Shown here: positions 23,917 through 33,032 of the stretch, one piece after another
Layout of the letters: each line of letters begins with the position of its first letter
Position numbering within the stretch: position 1 is the first letter of the stretch
Assembly (NCBI GenBank): GCA_030430455.1
Contig: JAUIJB010000002.1
Location: forward strand, 62,001-126,000
Direction of reading: 5' to 3'
DNA from: Verrucomicrobiia bacterium
GTDB taxonomy: Bacteria; Verrucomicrobiota; Verrucomicrobiia; Verrucomicrobiales; Akkermansiaceae
Length of the DNA: 64,000 bases
The notes under the pieces: model-generated
Told to the model about the DNA's origin: nothing
What the model saw: only the letters and a program-made list of their open reading frames with translations
The model's database searches: none
Position numbers and translations under genes: made by a program

Positions 23917-23956
23917 CCACTAGCCACTAGCCACTGGTCACTAGTCACTAGTCACT
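23909..23956. repeat. CACTAGC / CACTAGT heptamer array
   Basis: About seven units of CACTAGC shading into CACTAGT. The stop codon of the preceding gene (TAG at 23914) is part of a unit. It ends eight bases before the cysC start. Confidence 0.9.
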
Positions 23957-23964
23957 CTCCCACC

Positions 23965-24557
23965 ATGTCCGCCACCAACATCACTCCCCACAAGACCCTC
24001 TCGCGTTTCGCCAAGGAGACCCTCCTCGGCCAGAAGGGCACGGTTCTCTGGATGTGCGGCCTGTCCGGCTCGGGCAAGTCGACCATCGCCGGCGCGATCG
24101 AGCAGGTGCTTCACGACAAGGGCCGCTTCACGATCCGGCTCGACGGCGACAACCTGCGCACCGGGCTCAACAGCAACCTCGGCTTCAGCGACGACGAGCG
24201 CCTCGAGAACATCCGCCGCACCGCCGAGCTCGCCAAGGTGCTCGCCGAGAACGGGGTCATCGCCATCTGCTCGCTGATCACCCCGCGCGGCGAGCTCCGC
24301 GACCTGGCCCGCGGCATCCTCGGCACCGACTTCAACGAAATCTACGTCAAGGCCTCCTACGCCACCTGTGAGGCCCGCGACCCCAAGGGCCTCTACAAGA
24401 AGGTCGCCGAGGGCAAGGTCCCGAGCTTCACCGGCCGCGACAGCGCCTTCGAGGAACCCCAGGACCCCGCGCTGACCATCGACACCGAGAAGCTCAGCGT
24501 CGAGGACGCCGCCTTCGAACTCCTCGAGTTCCTCCGCGGCAAGGGCATCGCGCTGTA

Positions 24558-24558
<1 letters not shown>
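23965..24558 (+). CDS. cysC: Adenylylsulfate kinase (APS kinase)
   Basis: Phosphorylates APS to PAPS, the sulfate donor for sulfotransferases or for assimilatory reduction. The 197-residue protein has Walker A GLSGSGKST (about 32-40), the conserved RLDGDNLRTGLN, NIRRTAELAK and ICSLITPRGELRD lid region. YVKASYATCEARDPKGLYKK matches the family, but the usual ICVDLDV-type segment is diverged. It stands as a separate polypeptide next to cysD and cysN, separated by repeat arrays. Confidence 0.93.
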
Positions 24559-24870
<312 letters not shown>

Positions 24871-25776
24871 ATGCCTGATTACAACCTGTCCCACCTCGAC
24901 CAGCTCGAGGCCGAGGCCATCTTCATCCTGCGCGAGACCGCAGCCCAGTTCCAGAACCCGGGACTGCTGTTCTCGGCCGGCAAGGACTCGATCGTGATGG
25001 CCTGGCTCGCCCGCAAGGCCTTCCACCCGGCCCGACTTCCGTTCCCGCTGGTCCACATCGACACCGGCCACAATTTCCCGGAGACCATCGAGTACCGCGA
25101 CAAGTTCGCGGAGGAAATCGGTGCCCGCCTGGTGATCGGCTCGGTCCAGAAATCGATCGACGACGGCCGCGTCGCCGAGGAAACCGGCGCCAACGCCTCG
25201 CGCAACCGCCTGCAGACGACCACCCTGCTCGACACCATCGAGGAGCAGCGCTTCGACGGCGTCCTCGGCGGTGGCCGCCGCGACGAGGAGAAGGCCCGCG
25301 CCAAGGAGCGCTTCTTCTCCCACCGCGACGACTTCGGCCAGTGGGACCCGAAGAACCAGCGCCCCGAGCTGTGGAACCTCTTCAACGGCCGCAAGCACGA
25401 GGGCGAGCACTTCCGCGTCTTCCCGCTGTCCAACTTCACCGAGATGGACGTGTGGATGTACATGAAGCGCGAGGGCATCGTCCTCCCCAGCCTCTACTAC
25501 GCCCACGAGCGCGAGGTCATCAACCGCAACGGCACCATCCTCGCCGTCGGCGAGTTCGTCGAACCGCGCGAGGGCGAGAAGGTCGAGACCAAGCGCATCC
25601 GCTTCCGCACCATGGGCGACGCCACCATCACCGGTGCCGTCGAGTCCGACGCCGACACCATGGACAAGATCATCGACGAGGTCGCCGCCGCCCGCCAGAC
25701 CGAGCGCGGCAACCGCGCCGACGACAAGCGCTCCGAGACCTCGATGGAGGACCGGAAAAAAGAAGGCTACTTCTGA
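24871..25776 (+). CDS. cysD: Sulfate adenylyltransferase small subunit
   Basis: With CysN, forms ATP sulfurylase, making APS from sulfate and ATP. The 301 residues show the PP-loop LLFSAGKDSIVMAWL (about 30-45), HIDTGHNFPETIEYRD, GGRRDEEKARAKER and the C-terminal RFRTMGDATITGAVES and SETSMEDRKKEGYF, the CysD-specific tail. Location next to cysC and cysN, inside a polysaccharide locus and without a visible reductase, favours PAPS for sulfation, though assimilation is not excluded. Confidence 0.97.
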   Translation: MPDYNLSHLDQLEAEAIFILRETAAQFQNPGLLFSAGKDSIVMAWLARKAFHPARLPFPLVHIDTGHNFPETIEYRDKFAEEIGARLVIGSVQKSIDDGRVAEETGANASRNRLQTTTLLDTIEEQRFDGVLGGGRRDEEKARAKERFFSHRDDFGQWDPKNQRPELWNLFNGRKHEGEHFRVFPLSNFTEMDVWMYMKREGIVLPSLYYAHEREVINRNGTILAVGEFVEPREGEKVETKRIRFRTMGDATITGAVESDADTMDKIIDEVAAARQTERGNRADDKRSETSMEDRKKEGYF

Positions 25777-26075
25777 ACCCACCGAGCCCGCCTCCGGCGG
25801 GAGTGCCGAGTGGAAAGCAAAAAGTAAAAAGTGACCCTGGGCCGCACCTCGGCGGCCTCATCAGCCTCAACCGGAAGACCGCGCCCAGCCCCGACCGCTG
25901 CGAGCCTTTCCCAACCCGCCGGCCACCGAGCACTTTTTACTTTCTACTTTTTACTCGGCACTAAAACACCGCCGAACCAAGCAAACCACTCTCCACCCAG
26001 CCACCCCGAACTCCCCCCCAACCCGCCGAGGCACAACCACTGATCACCGATCACGGCTCACTCGGCACTTCAGCC
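25777..26075. repeat. Inverted-arm element (AAAAGTA units) and a degenerate partner
   Basis: The element at 25801-25962 starts GAGTGCCGAGTGGAAAGC with AAAAAGT units and ends with the inverse TTTTTACTCGGCACT. Its ends match those of the 20510-20678 element although the inner units differ. A second right-arm-like segment at 26040-26070 ends CTCACTCGGCACTTCAG just before cysN. No gene was recognised. Confidence 0.85.
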
Positions 26076-27320
26076 ATGGACCTCCTCCGATTCACCACCG
26101 CCGGCTCCGTCGATGACGGCAAGTCCACCCTGATCGGCCGCCTCCTCTACGACTCGAAGTCGATCTTCGAGGACCAGCTCGAGGCCGTCGAGGAAAGCTC
26201 GCGCCGCCGCGGCGACGAACACGTCAACCTCGCCCTCCTCACCGACGGCCTCAAGGCCGAGCGCGAGCAGGGGATCACGATCGACGTCGCCTACCGCTAC
26301 TTCGCCACCCCGAAGCGCAAGTTCATCATCGCCGACACCCCGGGCCACATCCAGTACACCCGCAACATGGTGACCGGCGCCTCGACCGCCAACCTCGCGA
26401 TCATCCTCGTCGATGCCCGCAAGGGGGTGATCGAGCAGACCAAGCGGCACAGTTTCATCGCCAACCTCCTGCGCATCCAGCACGTCGTCGTCGCCATCAA
26501 CAAGATGGACCTCGTCGACTACTCCGAGGAGACCTACAACCAGATCGTCAAGGACTACCAGGAGTTCGCCTCGCGCCTCGACAACATCGTCGAGATCACG
26601 CCGATCCCGATCTCCGCCCTCAACGGCGACAACGTCGTCGACAAGTCCGACAAGACGCCCTGGTACCAGGGTCCCTCGCTGCTCTACCACCTCGAGAACG
26701 TCTACGTCGGCGGCGAGGAGAACCACGTCGACGCGCGCTTCCCGGTGCAGTGGGTGATCCGCCCGCAGAGCGACGACTGGCACGACTTCCGCGGCTACGC
26801 CGGACGGGTCGCCGGCGGGGTGTTCAAGCCGGGCGACGACATCACCGTGCTGCCCTCCGGCTTCCAGTCGAAGATCCGCGAGCTCCACACCGCCGACGGC
26901 TCCCTCGAGGAGGCCTTCGCGCCGCAGAGCATCACGCTCACGCTGCACGACGAGATCGACATCTCCCGCGGCGACATGATCGTGAAGCAGAACAACCCGC
27001 CGCAGGTCGGCCAGGACCTCGAGGCGATGATCTGCTGGTTCTCGAACAAGCCCATGCAGCACCGCGCCAAGCTGGTCATGCGCCACACCACCCGCGAGAT
27101 GCAGGCGGTGGTCCGCGAGGTCCGCTACCACGTCGACATCAACACCCTCCACAAGATCGAGGGCATCGACGGCTTCGCGATGAACGACATCGGCCGCATC
27201 AAGCTGCGCACCGCCAGCCCGGTGATCTACGACAGCTACCGTCGCAACCGCCACACCGGCTCCTTCGTCCTCGTCGACCCCGGCACCAACGAGACCGTAG
27301 CCGCCGGGATGATCGTCTGA
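26076..27320 (+). CDS. cysN: Sulfate adenylyltransferase large subunit (GTPase)
   Basis: The GTP-binding regulatory subunit of ATP sulfurylase; GTP hydrolysis drives APS formation. At 414 residues it is a stand-alone CysN without the fused CysC domain seen in some bacteria. GTPase motifs are visible: [18 protein letters not shown] (G1), [11 protein letters not shown] (G2), DTPGH (G3), NKMD (G4) and SALNG (G5 region). Domains II and III follow, with CWFSNKPM and the C-terminal [18 protein letters not shown]. It acts with CysD. Confidence 0.97.
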   Translation: MDLLRFTTAGSVDDGKSTLIGRLLYDSKSIFEDQLEAVEESSRRRGDEHVNLALLTDGLKAEREQGITIDVAYRYFATPKRKFIIADTPGHIQYTRNMVTGASTANLAIILVDARKGVIEQTKRHSFIANLLRIQHVVVAINKMDLVDYSEETYNQIVKDYQEFASRLDNIVEITPIPISALNGDNVVDKSDKTPWYQGPSLLYHLENVYVGGEENHVDARFPVQWVIRPQSDDWHDFRGYAGRVAGGVFKPGDDITVLPSGFQSKIRELHTADGSLEEAFAPQSITLTLHDEIDISRGDMIVKQNNPPQVGQDLEAMICWFSNKPMQHRAKLVMRHTTREMQAVVREVRYHVDINTLHKIEGIDGFAMNDIGRIKLRTASPVIYDSYRRNRHTGSFVLVDPGTNETVAAGMIV

Positions 27321-27330
27321 GCGCGTGTTG

Positions 27331-27429
27331 GGAGCGCGGCTTTGCAAGCCGCTCTCTGCTTCCGGCCCATCGCTCTTCCCGACCTTCCCGACATCGAGAA
27401 ACCCGGCGGCTTGGAAAGCCGCGCTCCCC
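27331..27429. repeat. Paired palindrome, GCGGCTTTGCAAGCCGC type
   Basis: Two inverse copies of an imperfect palindrome, GGAGCGCGGCTTTGCAAGCC at 27331 and GGCGGCTTGGAAAGCCGCGC at 27405, are separated by about 48 bases and end just before the rfbA start. The same family appears at 9592 and 58924-59026. Confidence 0.8.
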
Positions 27430-27435
27430 GTTACC

Positions 27436-28293
27436 ATGAAAGGCATCATTCTCGCCGGCGGCTCCGGAACGCGCCTGCACCCGATCACGCTGGCGGCCTC
27501 GAAGCAGCTGATCCCGGTGTATGACAAGCCGATGATCTACTACCCGCTCTCGGTGCTGATGCTTGCCGGGATCAAGGAGATCCTGGTCATCTCGACGCCG
27601 CAGGACCTGCCGAACTTCGAGCGCCTGCTCGGCGACGGCTCGGACCTCGGCTGCGAGTTCAGCTACGCCGAGCAGGCCGTGCCCAACGGCCTCGCCCAGG
27701 CCTTCGTGATCGGCCGCGAGTTCATCGGCGACGACAAGGTCGCGCTGATCCTCGGCGACAACATCTTCTACGGATCCGGCTTCAGCGAGCTGGTCCGCCA
27801 GCACACCGACCCGGAGGGAGCGGTCGTCTTCGCCGCCCCGGTCAACGACCCCGAGCGCTACGGCGTGGTCGAGTTCGACGCCGACAAGAACGTCGTCTCG
27901 ATCGAGGAGAAGCCGACCGCGCCGAAGTCGAACTACGCCGTCCCCGGCCTCTACTTCTACGACAACGAGGTCGTCGACATCGCCTCGACCATCGAGCCTT
28001 CCGCCCGCGGCGAGTACGAGATCACCACGGTCAACCAGATCTACCTGGAGAAGAAGAAGCTCAAGGTCGGCGTGTTCAGCCGCGGCACCGCCTGGCTCGA
28101 CACCGGCACCTTCTCCTCCCTCAGCGACGCCACCACCTTCGTCCGCGTCCTCGAGGAGCGCCAGGGCGTCAAGGTCGGCTGCATCGAGGAGATCGCCTAC
28201 CATTCCGGCTTCATCGACCGCGACCAGCTCCTCGTCCTCGCCGATCGCTACGCCAAGAGCGGCTACGGCGAGTACCTCCGCCGCCTGGTGTAG
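27436..28293 (+). CDS. rfbA: Glucose-1-phosphate thymidylyltransferase
   Basis: Makes dTDP-glucose from glucose-1-phosphate and dTTP, the first step to dTDP-rhamnose and related deoxy-sugars. The 285-residue protein has [22 protein letters not shown], where the nucleotide loop lies, then [44 protein letters not shown] and [10 protein letters not shown]. rfbB, rfbC and rfbD are not in the window, so the end product is not defined here. Confidence 0.96.
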   Translation: MKGIILAGGSGTRLHPITLAASKQLIPVYDKPMIYYPLSVLMLAGIKEILVISTPQDLPNFERLLGDGSDLGCEFSYAEQAVPNGLAQAFVIGREFIGDDKVALILGDNIFYGSGFSELVRQHTDPEGAVVFAAPVNDPERYGVVEFDADKNVVSIEEKPTAPKSNYAVPGLYFYDNEVVDIASTIEPSARGEYEITTVNQIYLEKKKLKVGVFSRGTAWLDTGTFSSLSDATTFVRVLEERQGVKVGCIEEIAYHSGFIDRDQLLVLADRYAKSGYGEYLRRLV

Positions 28294-28782
28294 GGAAAGT
28301 AGCAGGTAGCAGGTAGCAGGTAGCCAGTAGCAAGGGGGTCTCGGCCGGACCGCGCGACCCCAGTCGCGCCCGAAGCCCCCCGGGCTTCCCGCCACCCCCG
28401 TATCGCCGACTGATTCGCGGGGACTCTGGGCGTTTCGGGTTGTGCTCTGTGCTCTGTGCTTTGTGCTTTGTGCTTTGTGCTTTGTGCTTTGTGCTTTGTG
28501 CTTTGTCGAAGAGGCGCTTGATGTTGAGCAGGGCGCCCCGCAAGCACTTTCTCTGTGTCGCCCCAGTTCAGCCCATGGGGTGAGCCGAGCGCTCCCCATG
28601 GTCCACAAAGCACAAAGCACAAAGCACAGAACGCCCGCCACTTCGCATGCCCCCGACCCCACCAGCCGACCTCCGACCTCCGACCTCCGACCTCCGACCT
28701 CCGACCTCCGACCTCCGACCTCCGACCTCCGACCTCAAACCCCGAACTGGCGAATTCGCCCCGGTCCGCTAGAATCGATCCC
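28294..28782. repeat. Composite repeat upstream of mntA (direct-repeat copy 1)
   Basis: Contains: GCAGGTA units at 28298-28335; a dispersed unit at 28341-28371 that matches 6124-6154; a TGCTTTG array at 28440-28506; a conserved ~97-base core with GAAGAGGCGCTTGATGTTGA; inverse CAAAGCA units at 28604-28629; and an ACCTCCG array at 28667-28736. From about 28410 to 28685 it is closely repeated in direct orientation at 29602-29835. No gene was recognised. Confidence 0.9.
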
Positions 28783-29169
28783 GTGAAATCATCCCGGCTG
28801 AGCCAAAGCGAAGTTTCGCGCATCGAATCGGCCCTGGCCGAACTCGAGCCCCGCGTGGTTTACGTCTTCGGTTCCCATGGAACCGGTCGCGAGCGCCCCG
28901 ACAGCGACCTCGACCTGGCGATCCTGTCGGACAAGGCCCTCGATCCGGTTCAGCTCTTTGAGATTTCAAACCGCCTTGCCGACGAGTTGGGAAAGGAAGT
29001 CGACCTCGTGGACCTCACCTGCGCCTCCGCGGTGATGCGCAAGGAGGTCCTCCGCACCGGGGAGCGCCTTATCGTCCTGGACCCCCGGGGCGCATGCGAG
29101 TTCGAAATGCTGGCACTCTCCGACTACGCCCGACTCAACGAGGAGCGGGCCGCCATCCTGTCGCAATGA
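28783..29169 (+). CDS. mntA: MntA-type minimal nucleotidyltransferase antitoxin
   Basis: A 128-residue nucleotidyltransferase with the full GSx10DxD signature (GSHGTGRERPDSDLDLAI, about residues 30-47), the catalytic pair being the two aspartates. In characterised MntA-HepT systems the antitoxin polyadenylylates the toxin's HEPN motif and so inactivates it. Start is GTG 28783, because upstream sequence is a heptamer array. The ATGA overlap with hepT supports the pair. Confidence 0.92.
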   Translation: MKSSRLSQSEVSRIESALAELEPRVVYVFGSHGTGRERPDSDLDLAILSDKALDPVQLFEISNRLADELGKEVDLVDLTCASAVMRKEVLRTGERLIVLDPRGACEFEMLALSDYARLNEERAAILSQ

Positions 29170-29567
29170 AGTCGGACATCGCCCTCAACAAGGCCGCCAT
29201 CATCCGGCGCTGCCTGCGCCGCGTCCGCGAGGAGTATGCCGGCGACCCGTCGCGACTCGCCGACTTCACGATCCAGGATTCGGTCGTGCTCAACCTCCTC
29301 CGCGCCTGCGAGGCGGCGATCGACCTGGCCATGCACTTCGTTGCCGAGAAACGCCTCGGGATTCCACAAACCAGCCGGGATGCCTTCGAGCTTATGGCGA
29401 CTGAGGGCCTCGTCTCGCGGCAGGTTGCCGACGCGATGAAGAGCATGGTCGGTTTCCGCAACATCGGCGTCCACAGCTACCAGGAGCTCCAACTGCCGAT
29501 CCTCGAGTCGATCCTCGAGCGGAATCTCGGCGATTTCGACGCCTACCTCGGCGAGTTGGGGCTGTAA
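29166..29567 (+). CDS. hepT: HepT HEPN-domain RNase toxin
   Basis: A 133-residue HEPN-fold protein with the RNase motif Rx4-6H in FRNIGVHSY (around residues 98-103), also carrying the tyrosine that MntA modifies in characterised systems. HepT cleaves RNA when freed from the antitoxin. It is the second gene of a classical mntA-hepT operon (ATGA overlap). The pair is bracketed by direct repeats of about 240 bases, so it may be a mobile or recently inserted cassette in the polysaccharide locus. Confidence 0.93.
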   Translation: MKSDIALNKAAIIRRCLRRVREEYAGDPSRLADFTIQDSVVLNLLRACEAAIDLAMHFVAEKRLGIPQTSRDAFELMATEGLVSRQVADAMKSMVGFRNIGVHSYQELQLPILESILERNLGDFDAYLGELGL

Positions 29568-29927
29568 GTAAGGGAGCGCTCCGAAGTCAGCGAAGTTCCC
29601 CGGAATCGCGGGAGCTCTGGGCGTCTCGGAATGTGCTTTGTGCTTTGTGCTTTGTGCTTTGTCGAAGAGGCGCTTGATGTTGAGCAGGGCGCCCCGCAAG
29701 CACTTTCTCTGTGTCGCCCCAGTTCAGCCCATGGGGTGAGCCGAGCGCTTCCCATGGTCCACAAAGCACAAAGCACAAAGCACAGAAAGCTGGCCACTTC
29801 GCGCGCCCCCGAGCCCGCCAGCCGACCTCCGACCGCAGCCTGTCCGCCATAGCTCAACGAGCGACGGCGGAACCGCAGCCTGTCCGCCATAGCTCAACGA
29901 GCGACGGTGGAACCTCCAAACCTGCCC
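29568..29927. repeat. Direct-repeat copy 2 downstream of hepT plus 40-bp tandem hairpin
   Basis: Region 29602-29835 repeats 28410-28685: TGCTTTG units, the GAAGAGGCGCTTGATGTTGA core, then CAAAGCA units, but with fewer units in each array. At 29832-29871 and 29872-29911 lie two tandem 40-base copies (one visible mismatch) containing the hairpin CCGCCATAGCTC/GAGCGACGGCGG. The second ends in the leader of the next gene. No gene was recognised. Confidence 0.9.
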
Positions 29928-30419
29928 ATGCAAGTCCGCAGCGTTGAAGCCGTCGTCGAGGCCCTCAACACCGCCGAGGTCCGCTACCTCATCGTCGGCG
30001 GCCTGGCGGTGAACGCGCATGGCTACGTGCGGATGACTCGTGACCTCGATCTCGTCATCCAGCTGGTACCGGACAACATCCTCCGCGGCCTGAAGGCCCT
30101 CATTGGGATCGGTTACCAACTGGCGATCCCGGCAAAGCCAGAGGAATTTGCCGACAGGACGACGCGTGTGAGATGGAAGAACGAGAGAAACATGATCGTC
30201 CTCAAGCTCTGGAGCGAAGAGCATTCGCGCACTCCCATCGATGTGTTCATCGAAGAGCCGTTCAATTTCGTGACCGAGCACGAGCGAGCCGTATGGATGG
30301 ATCTGGGCGAGGGCCGACACGCACCCTTCGTGGCCCTGCCGGCGCTGCTCGACATGAAGCGGGCCGCTGGACGTCCCCAGGATCTCGTCGACATTGCGGA
30401 ACTCGAAAGGGAGCGATGA
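29928..30419 (+). CDS. Nucleotidyltransferase-fold protein (AbiEii-like)
   Basis: A 163-residue protein with VRYLIVGGLAVNAHGYVRMT and RDLDLVIQ, the DxD-containing nucleotidyltransferase site, then TPIDVFIEEPFNF, a third acidic position, and LPALLDMKRAAGRPQDLVDI, typical of the family tail. A 21-base longer GTG start at 29907 is possible. Its stop overlaps the small gene that follows (ATGA). Together with 11606-12441 it is the second nucleotidyltransferase/small-protein pair in the window, here next to a true toxin-antitoxin module. Confidence 0.8.
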   Translation: MQVRSVEAVVEALNTAEVRYLIVGGLAVNAHGYVRMTRDLDLVIQLVPDNILRGLKALIGIGYQLAIPAKPEEFADRTTRVRWKNERNMIVLKLWSEEHSRTPIDVFIEEPFNFVTEHERAVWMDLGEGRHAPFVALPALLDMKRAAGRPQDLVDIAELERER

Positions 30420-30601
30420 TGAAGGGAAACCATCCAGAACCCGACTGGCGCTGGGGGACCCCGGAAGGAAGCCGCGAGCTCGATCGCCTCATCGACCGGT
30501 CGCTCACCCTCGCCGAGAAGCTCCGCTGGCTCGAGGAGGCGGAGGAACTGTCGATGCGACTGAGGGATGCTCGGGCCGAGCAGCCCCGGAAACAACTCTA
30601 G
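30416..30601 (+). CDS. Small helical protein coupled to the nucleotidyltransferase
   Basis: A 61-residue protein (MMKGNHPEPDWRWGTPEG onward) with a long amphipathic helix (ELDRLIDRSLTLAEKLRWLE). Four-base overlap with the upstream stop makes co-translation very likely. No family recognised. Charge pattern and gene coupling fit a small partner protein; toxin or antitoxin role is inference. Confidence 0.65.
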   Translation: MMKGNHPEPDWRWGTPEGSRELDRLIDRSLTLAEKLRWLEEAEELSMRLRDARAEQPRKQL

Positions 30602-30650
30602 GACGTTCCCAGCGCCTTCCCGGGTCACCAAGCAACCGGCTGATGCCTCT

Positions 30651-32060
30651 TTGAACTTCGCCTCCTTCCAGTTCTGGCAGGTTCTTGCAACCTGCTTCCT
30701 CCTATCGCGGGTGGTGCTTTTCGTGGCACGGAGGACCCGGCCATCCAGTGAGGGTTCTGTTGCCCGTGCCTGCCTTCTCCTCACTGGAGTCGCCCTTCTC
30801 GCTTCTGAGAGCTGGTTGACCCTCGGTGCCTTTGCCTGGGTCGTCGGTATTGGTTGGGTCTGCCTGCTTGTCCAGTCATCGGGTTGGTCAAGAGTCATTC
30901 GGGGCACCACCTGGTTCCTGCTGCTATTGGTCCAGCTGCTGCCGCTCTTCTATTTCAAGTACTGGAACTTCGTATTCAACGAGATCTTCGGCCTCGGTGT
31001 CCGGATCCCATCGATCCTGATTCCGATGGGGCTCTCGTTCTACACCTTCCAAACGATTGGATTCTGGGTCGACAACATCCGCAATCCACAGCCGAGGCCC
31101 CGGTTTCTCGATTACCTGAACTTCGTCGCCTTCTTTCCCCAGATTGTCGCGGGCCCAATCGAGAAGCGTGAATCCCTTCTGCCTCAGATCGAGAAGACCC
31201 AGTACCGCATCTGCCCCTCCAACATAGCACCGGCGCTACGATGGGTAGTTCTCGGAATGGCCTACAAGTTGATCGTTGCCGACAACATCGCCATTCTGGC
31301 GGATGGTTTTCAGGTCGATCCCTCCAACAGTTGGCACGTCTGGTTCGAGTGCCTCGCATTCGGAATTCGGATCTACTTTGACTTCGCCGGCTACAGCTTC
31401 ATCGCGGTCGGGCTTGGCCTTCTGTTCGGGGTGCGACTCACCCTGAACTTTCGCAGTCCCTATCTGGCCCGGGACGTCAGGGAATTCTGGCGCAACTGGC
31501 ACGTGACCCTCGGTGCCTGGTTGCGGGACTACATCTACCTGCCACTGGGCGGAAGGCGGGTGCGGTGGTGGGCCTTGAACACGCTGATTGTCTTTGTGGT
31601 TTCGGGAATCTGGCATGGAGCCGGGTGGGGATTCCTCATCTGGGGCGCCCTCCACGGAATCGGAGTGGCCCTCTCAGCGAAGCTCCGGAACACAACGAGG
31701 TTCGCCTGGGCTCGGCGCTTGGTAACCTTCGCCTTTTGCACGGGTGCCTGGCTGTTCTTCTTCGAGCGCGACCCCGCTCAGTTGGCGGCGAAGGCCGGCA
31801 CCATCCTCAGGCCGGCAGGATACGCGCTTGAGAGGCTGGGCGAGATCCCGCGGGTCCTCGGGGAGTCCACCAACGCAATCACCACGGTGTTGGTTCTTGC
31901 AGCCGCGTTTCTGTTCCTGGTTGTCGAGGCGATCGGCCTTCGCAAGAACGACGAACCCTACGTCCTCCTGCGCCACCCGCTGGCGACGGTCGTGCTGGGG
32001 TTTCTAACCGTCCTGCTCGCGCCGATCGAGGAGTCGGCGTTCATCTACTTCAACTTCTAG
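30651..32060 (+). CDS. MBOAT-family O-acyltransferase
   Basis: A polytopic membrane enzyme, about 469 residues, that moves acyl groups (usually acetyl) across the membrane onto a polysaccharide, as AlgI does for alginate. The MBOAT region is clear: IPMGLSFYTFQTIGFWVDNI, NFVAFFPQIVAGPIEK, FDFAGYSFIAVGLG, REFWRNWHVTLGAWLRDYIY and the catalytic histidine in SGIWHGAGWGFLIWGALHG. TTG 30651 (LNFASFQFW) is chosen because family members start with this segment; an in-frame ATG further up would add unrelated residues. The SGNH partner follows after 7 bases. This and the next two genes appear less GC-biased than the neighbours. Confidence 0.92.
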   Translation: MNFASFQFWQVLATCFLLSRVVLFVARRTRPSSEGSVARACLLLTGVALLASESWLTLGAFAWVVGIGWVCLLVQSSGWSRVIRGTTWFLLLLVQLLPLFYFKYWNFVFNEIFGLGVRIPSILIPMGLSFYTFQTIGFWVDNIRNPQPRPRFLDYLNFVAFFPQIVAGPIEKRESLLPQIEKTQYRICPSNIAPALRWVVLGMAYKLIVADNIAILADGFQVDPSNSWHVWFECLAFGIRIYFDFAGYSFIAVGLGLLFGVRLTLNFRSPYLARDVREFWRNWHVTLGAWLRDYIYLPLGGRRVRWWALNTLIVFVVSGIWHGAGWGFLIWGALHGIGVALSAKLRNTTRFAWARRLVTFAFCTGAWLFFFERDPAQLAAKAGTILRPAGYALERLGEIPRVLGESTNAITTVLVLAAAFLFLVVEAIGLRKNDEPYVLLRHPLATVVLGFLTVLLAPIEESAFIYFNF

Positions 32061-32067
32061 GTCACGC

Positions 32068-33018
32068 GTGAGACTGTTAATCGCCACGATCCTGGCGGTC
32101 GCTCTTGGTCTTGTAGCCGGGGTCGTCCTGAAGACTTCCGCCAACCCAGAGGTTGCGTTCTGGATGGAAGTCGTGGAGCGCCGTGACAAGGAAATCGAGT
32201 CTGCAAGGTCTGAGTCGCCCGGTGCACCGGTGATTTTCTTCACCGGTGGATCAAGTTGCGCCTTCTCGATCGATCCCTCGATCATCGAGGCAGAGTGTGG
32301 TCTGTCGGCCTTCAACCTCGGATTGCCGTATGCAGCTGGCGGTGAGTTTCTCGTGGATCAGGCGTTTCGTCGTGCCAGGCCCGGTGACTATCTCATCGTC
32401 GCACTTGAGCCTGATTCCCTGGGCGGCGACGGGGATGCTGGAAGCCCATCGCCGCTCAGCGTGAGTCTTTCGCTGGCGATGGGTGATCCGGCATCCGCGG
32501 GTGGGGGAGAGTTCGGGCGTCATGTCGGGGCTTTCGAACATCTGAACCTGACCCGGCCAGGCGCGAAGTTCCTGGCAACATTCACCGGCAGGATGGTGCT
32601 TCGGAAACCCTACCGGTACTCGATGGACGACTGGCGATATCGCGGTCGATTGGAGACCGGTGTCCGGGACGCTGAGCTGGAGCCAATCACCGGTGACTAC
32701 CCGGAAAGGCTTGGATCGGGTGGTGTCCGATTGCTCGAGCTTGTAGTCGAACATGCCTCAAAGAAGGGCGTTCATGTGGCGTACTCGATGCCTTGGCAGT
32801 TCACCAGTGAGGCAGCGCTTCAGCGGCGGCGCATGTGTGCGAGGATGCTCCTTGAGGACATAGAGAGGCTTGTTCCGGTTCTTGAGGATGGATTTCTGGG
32901 GTGCAATCCGGATCCAACGGTCTACTCGGATACCAACCTCCATTTGAACTCAACCGGAAGTGTCAGGAGGTCACGAGCGATCGCGCCTGTCGTAGCGAAG
33001 TGGATTGGCGAGCCATAG
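32068..33018 (+). CDS. SGNH/DltD-like accessory protein for O-acylation
   Basis: A 316-residue protein with an N-terminal signal anchor (MRLLIATILAVALGLVAG) and an SGNH-like domain outside the membrane: block I-like FTGGSSCAFSIDP with the putative catalytic serine, NLGLPYAAG in place of the usual block II, and DTNLHLNSTGS carrying the Asp/His pair near the C-terminus. Such proteins are coupled to MBOAT genes (AlgJ/AlgX, DltD) and place or transfer the acyl group. Start is GTG 32068, just after the MBOAT stop. Confidence 0.75.
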   Translation: MRLLIATILAVALGLVAGVVLKTSANPEVAFWMEVVERRDKEIESARSESPGAPVIFFTGGSSCAFSIDPSIIEAECGLSAFNLGLPYAAGGEFLVDQAFRRARPGDYLIVALEPDSLGGDGDAGSPSPLSVSLSLAMGDPASAGGGEFGRHVGAFEHLNLTRPGAKFLATFTGRMVLRKPYRYSMDDWRYRGRLETGVRDAELEPITGDYPERLGSGGVRLLELVVEHASKKGVHVAYSMPWQFTSEAALQRRRMCARMLLEDIERLVPVLEDGFLGCNPDPTVYSDTNLHLNSTGSVRRSRAIAPVVAKWIGEP

Positions 33019-33032
33019 GATTCCCTCTACGG

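Noticed and set aside
28263-28823. Minus-strand frame with KAQSTKH and RRSEVGG repeats
   Set aside because: Encoded entirely by heptamer arrays; no start context and no homology recognised.
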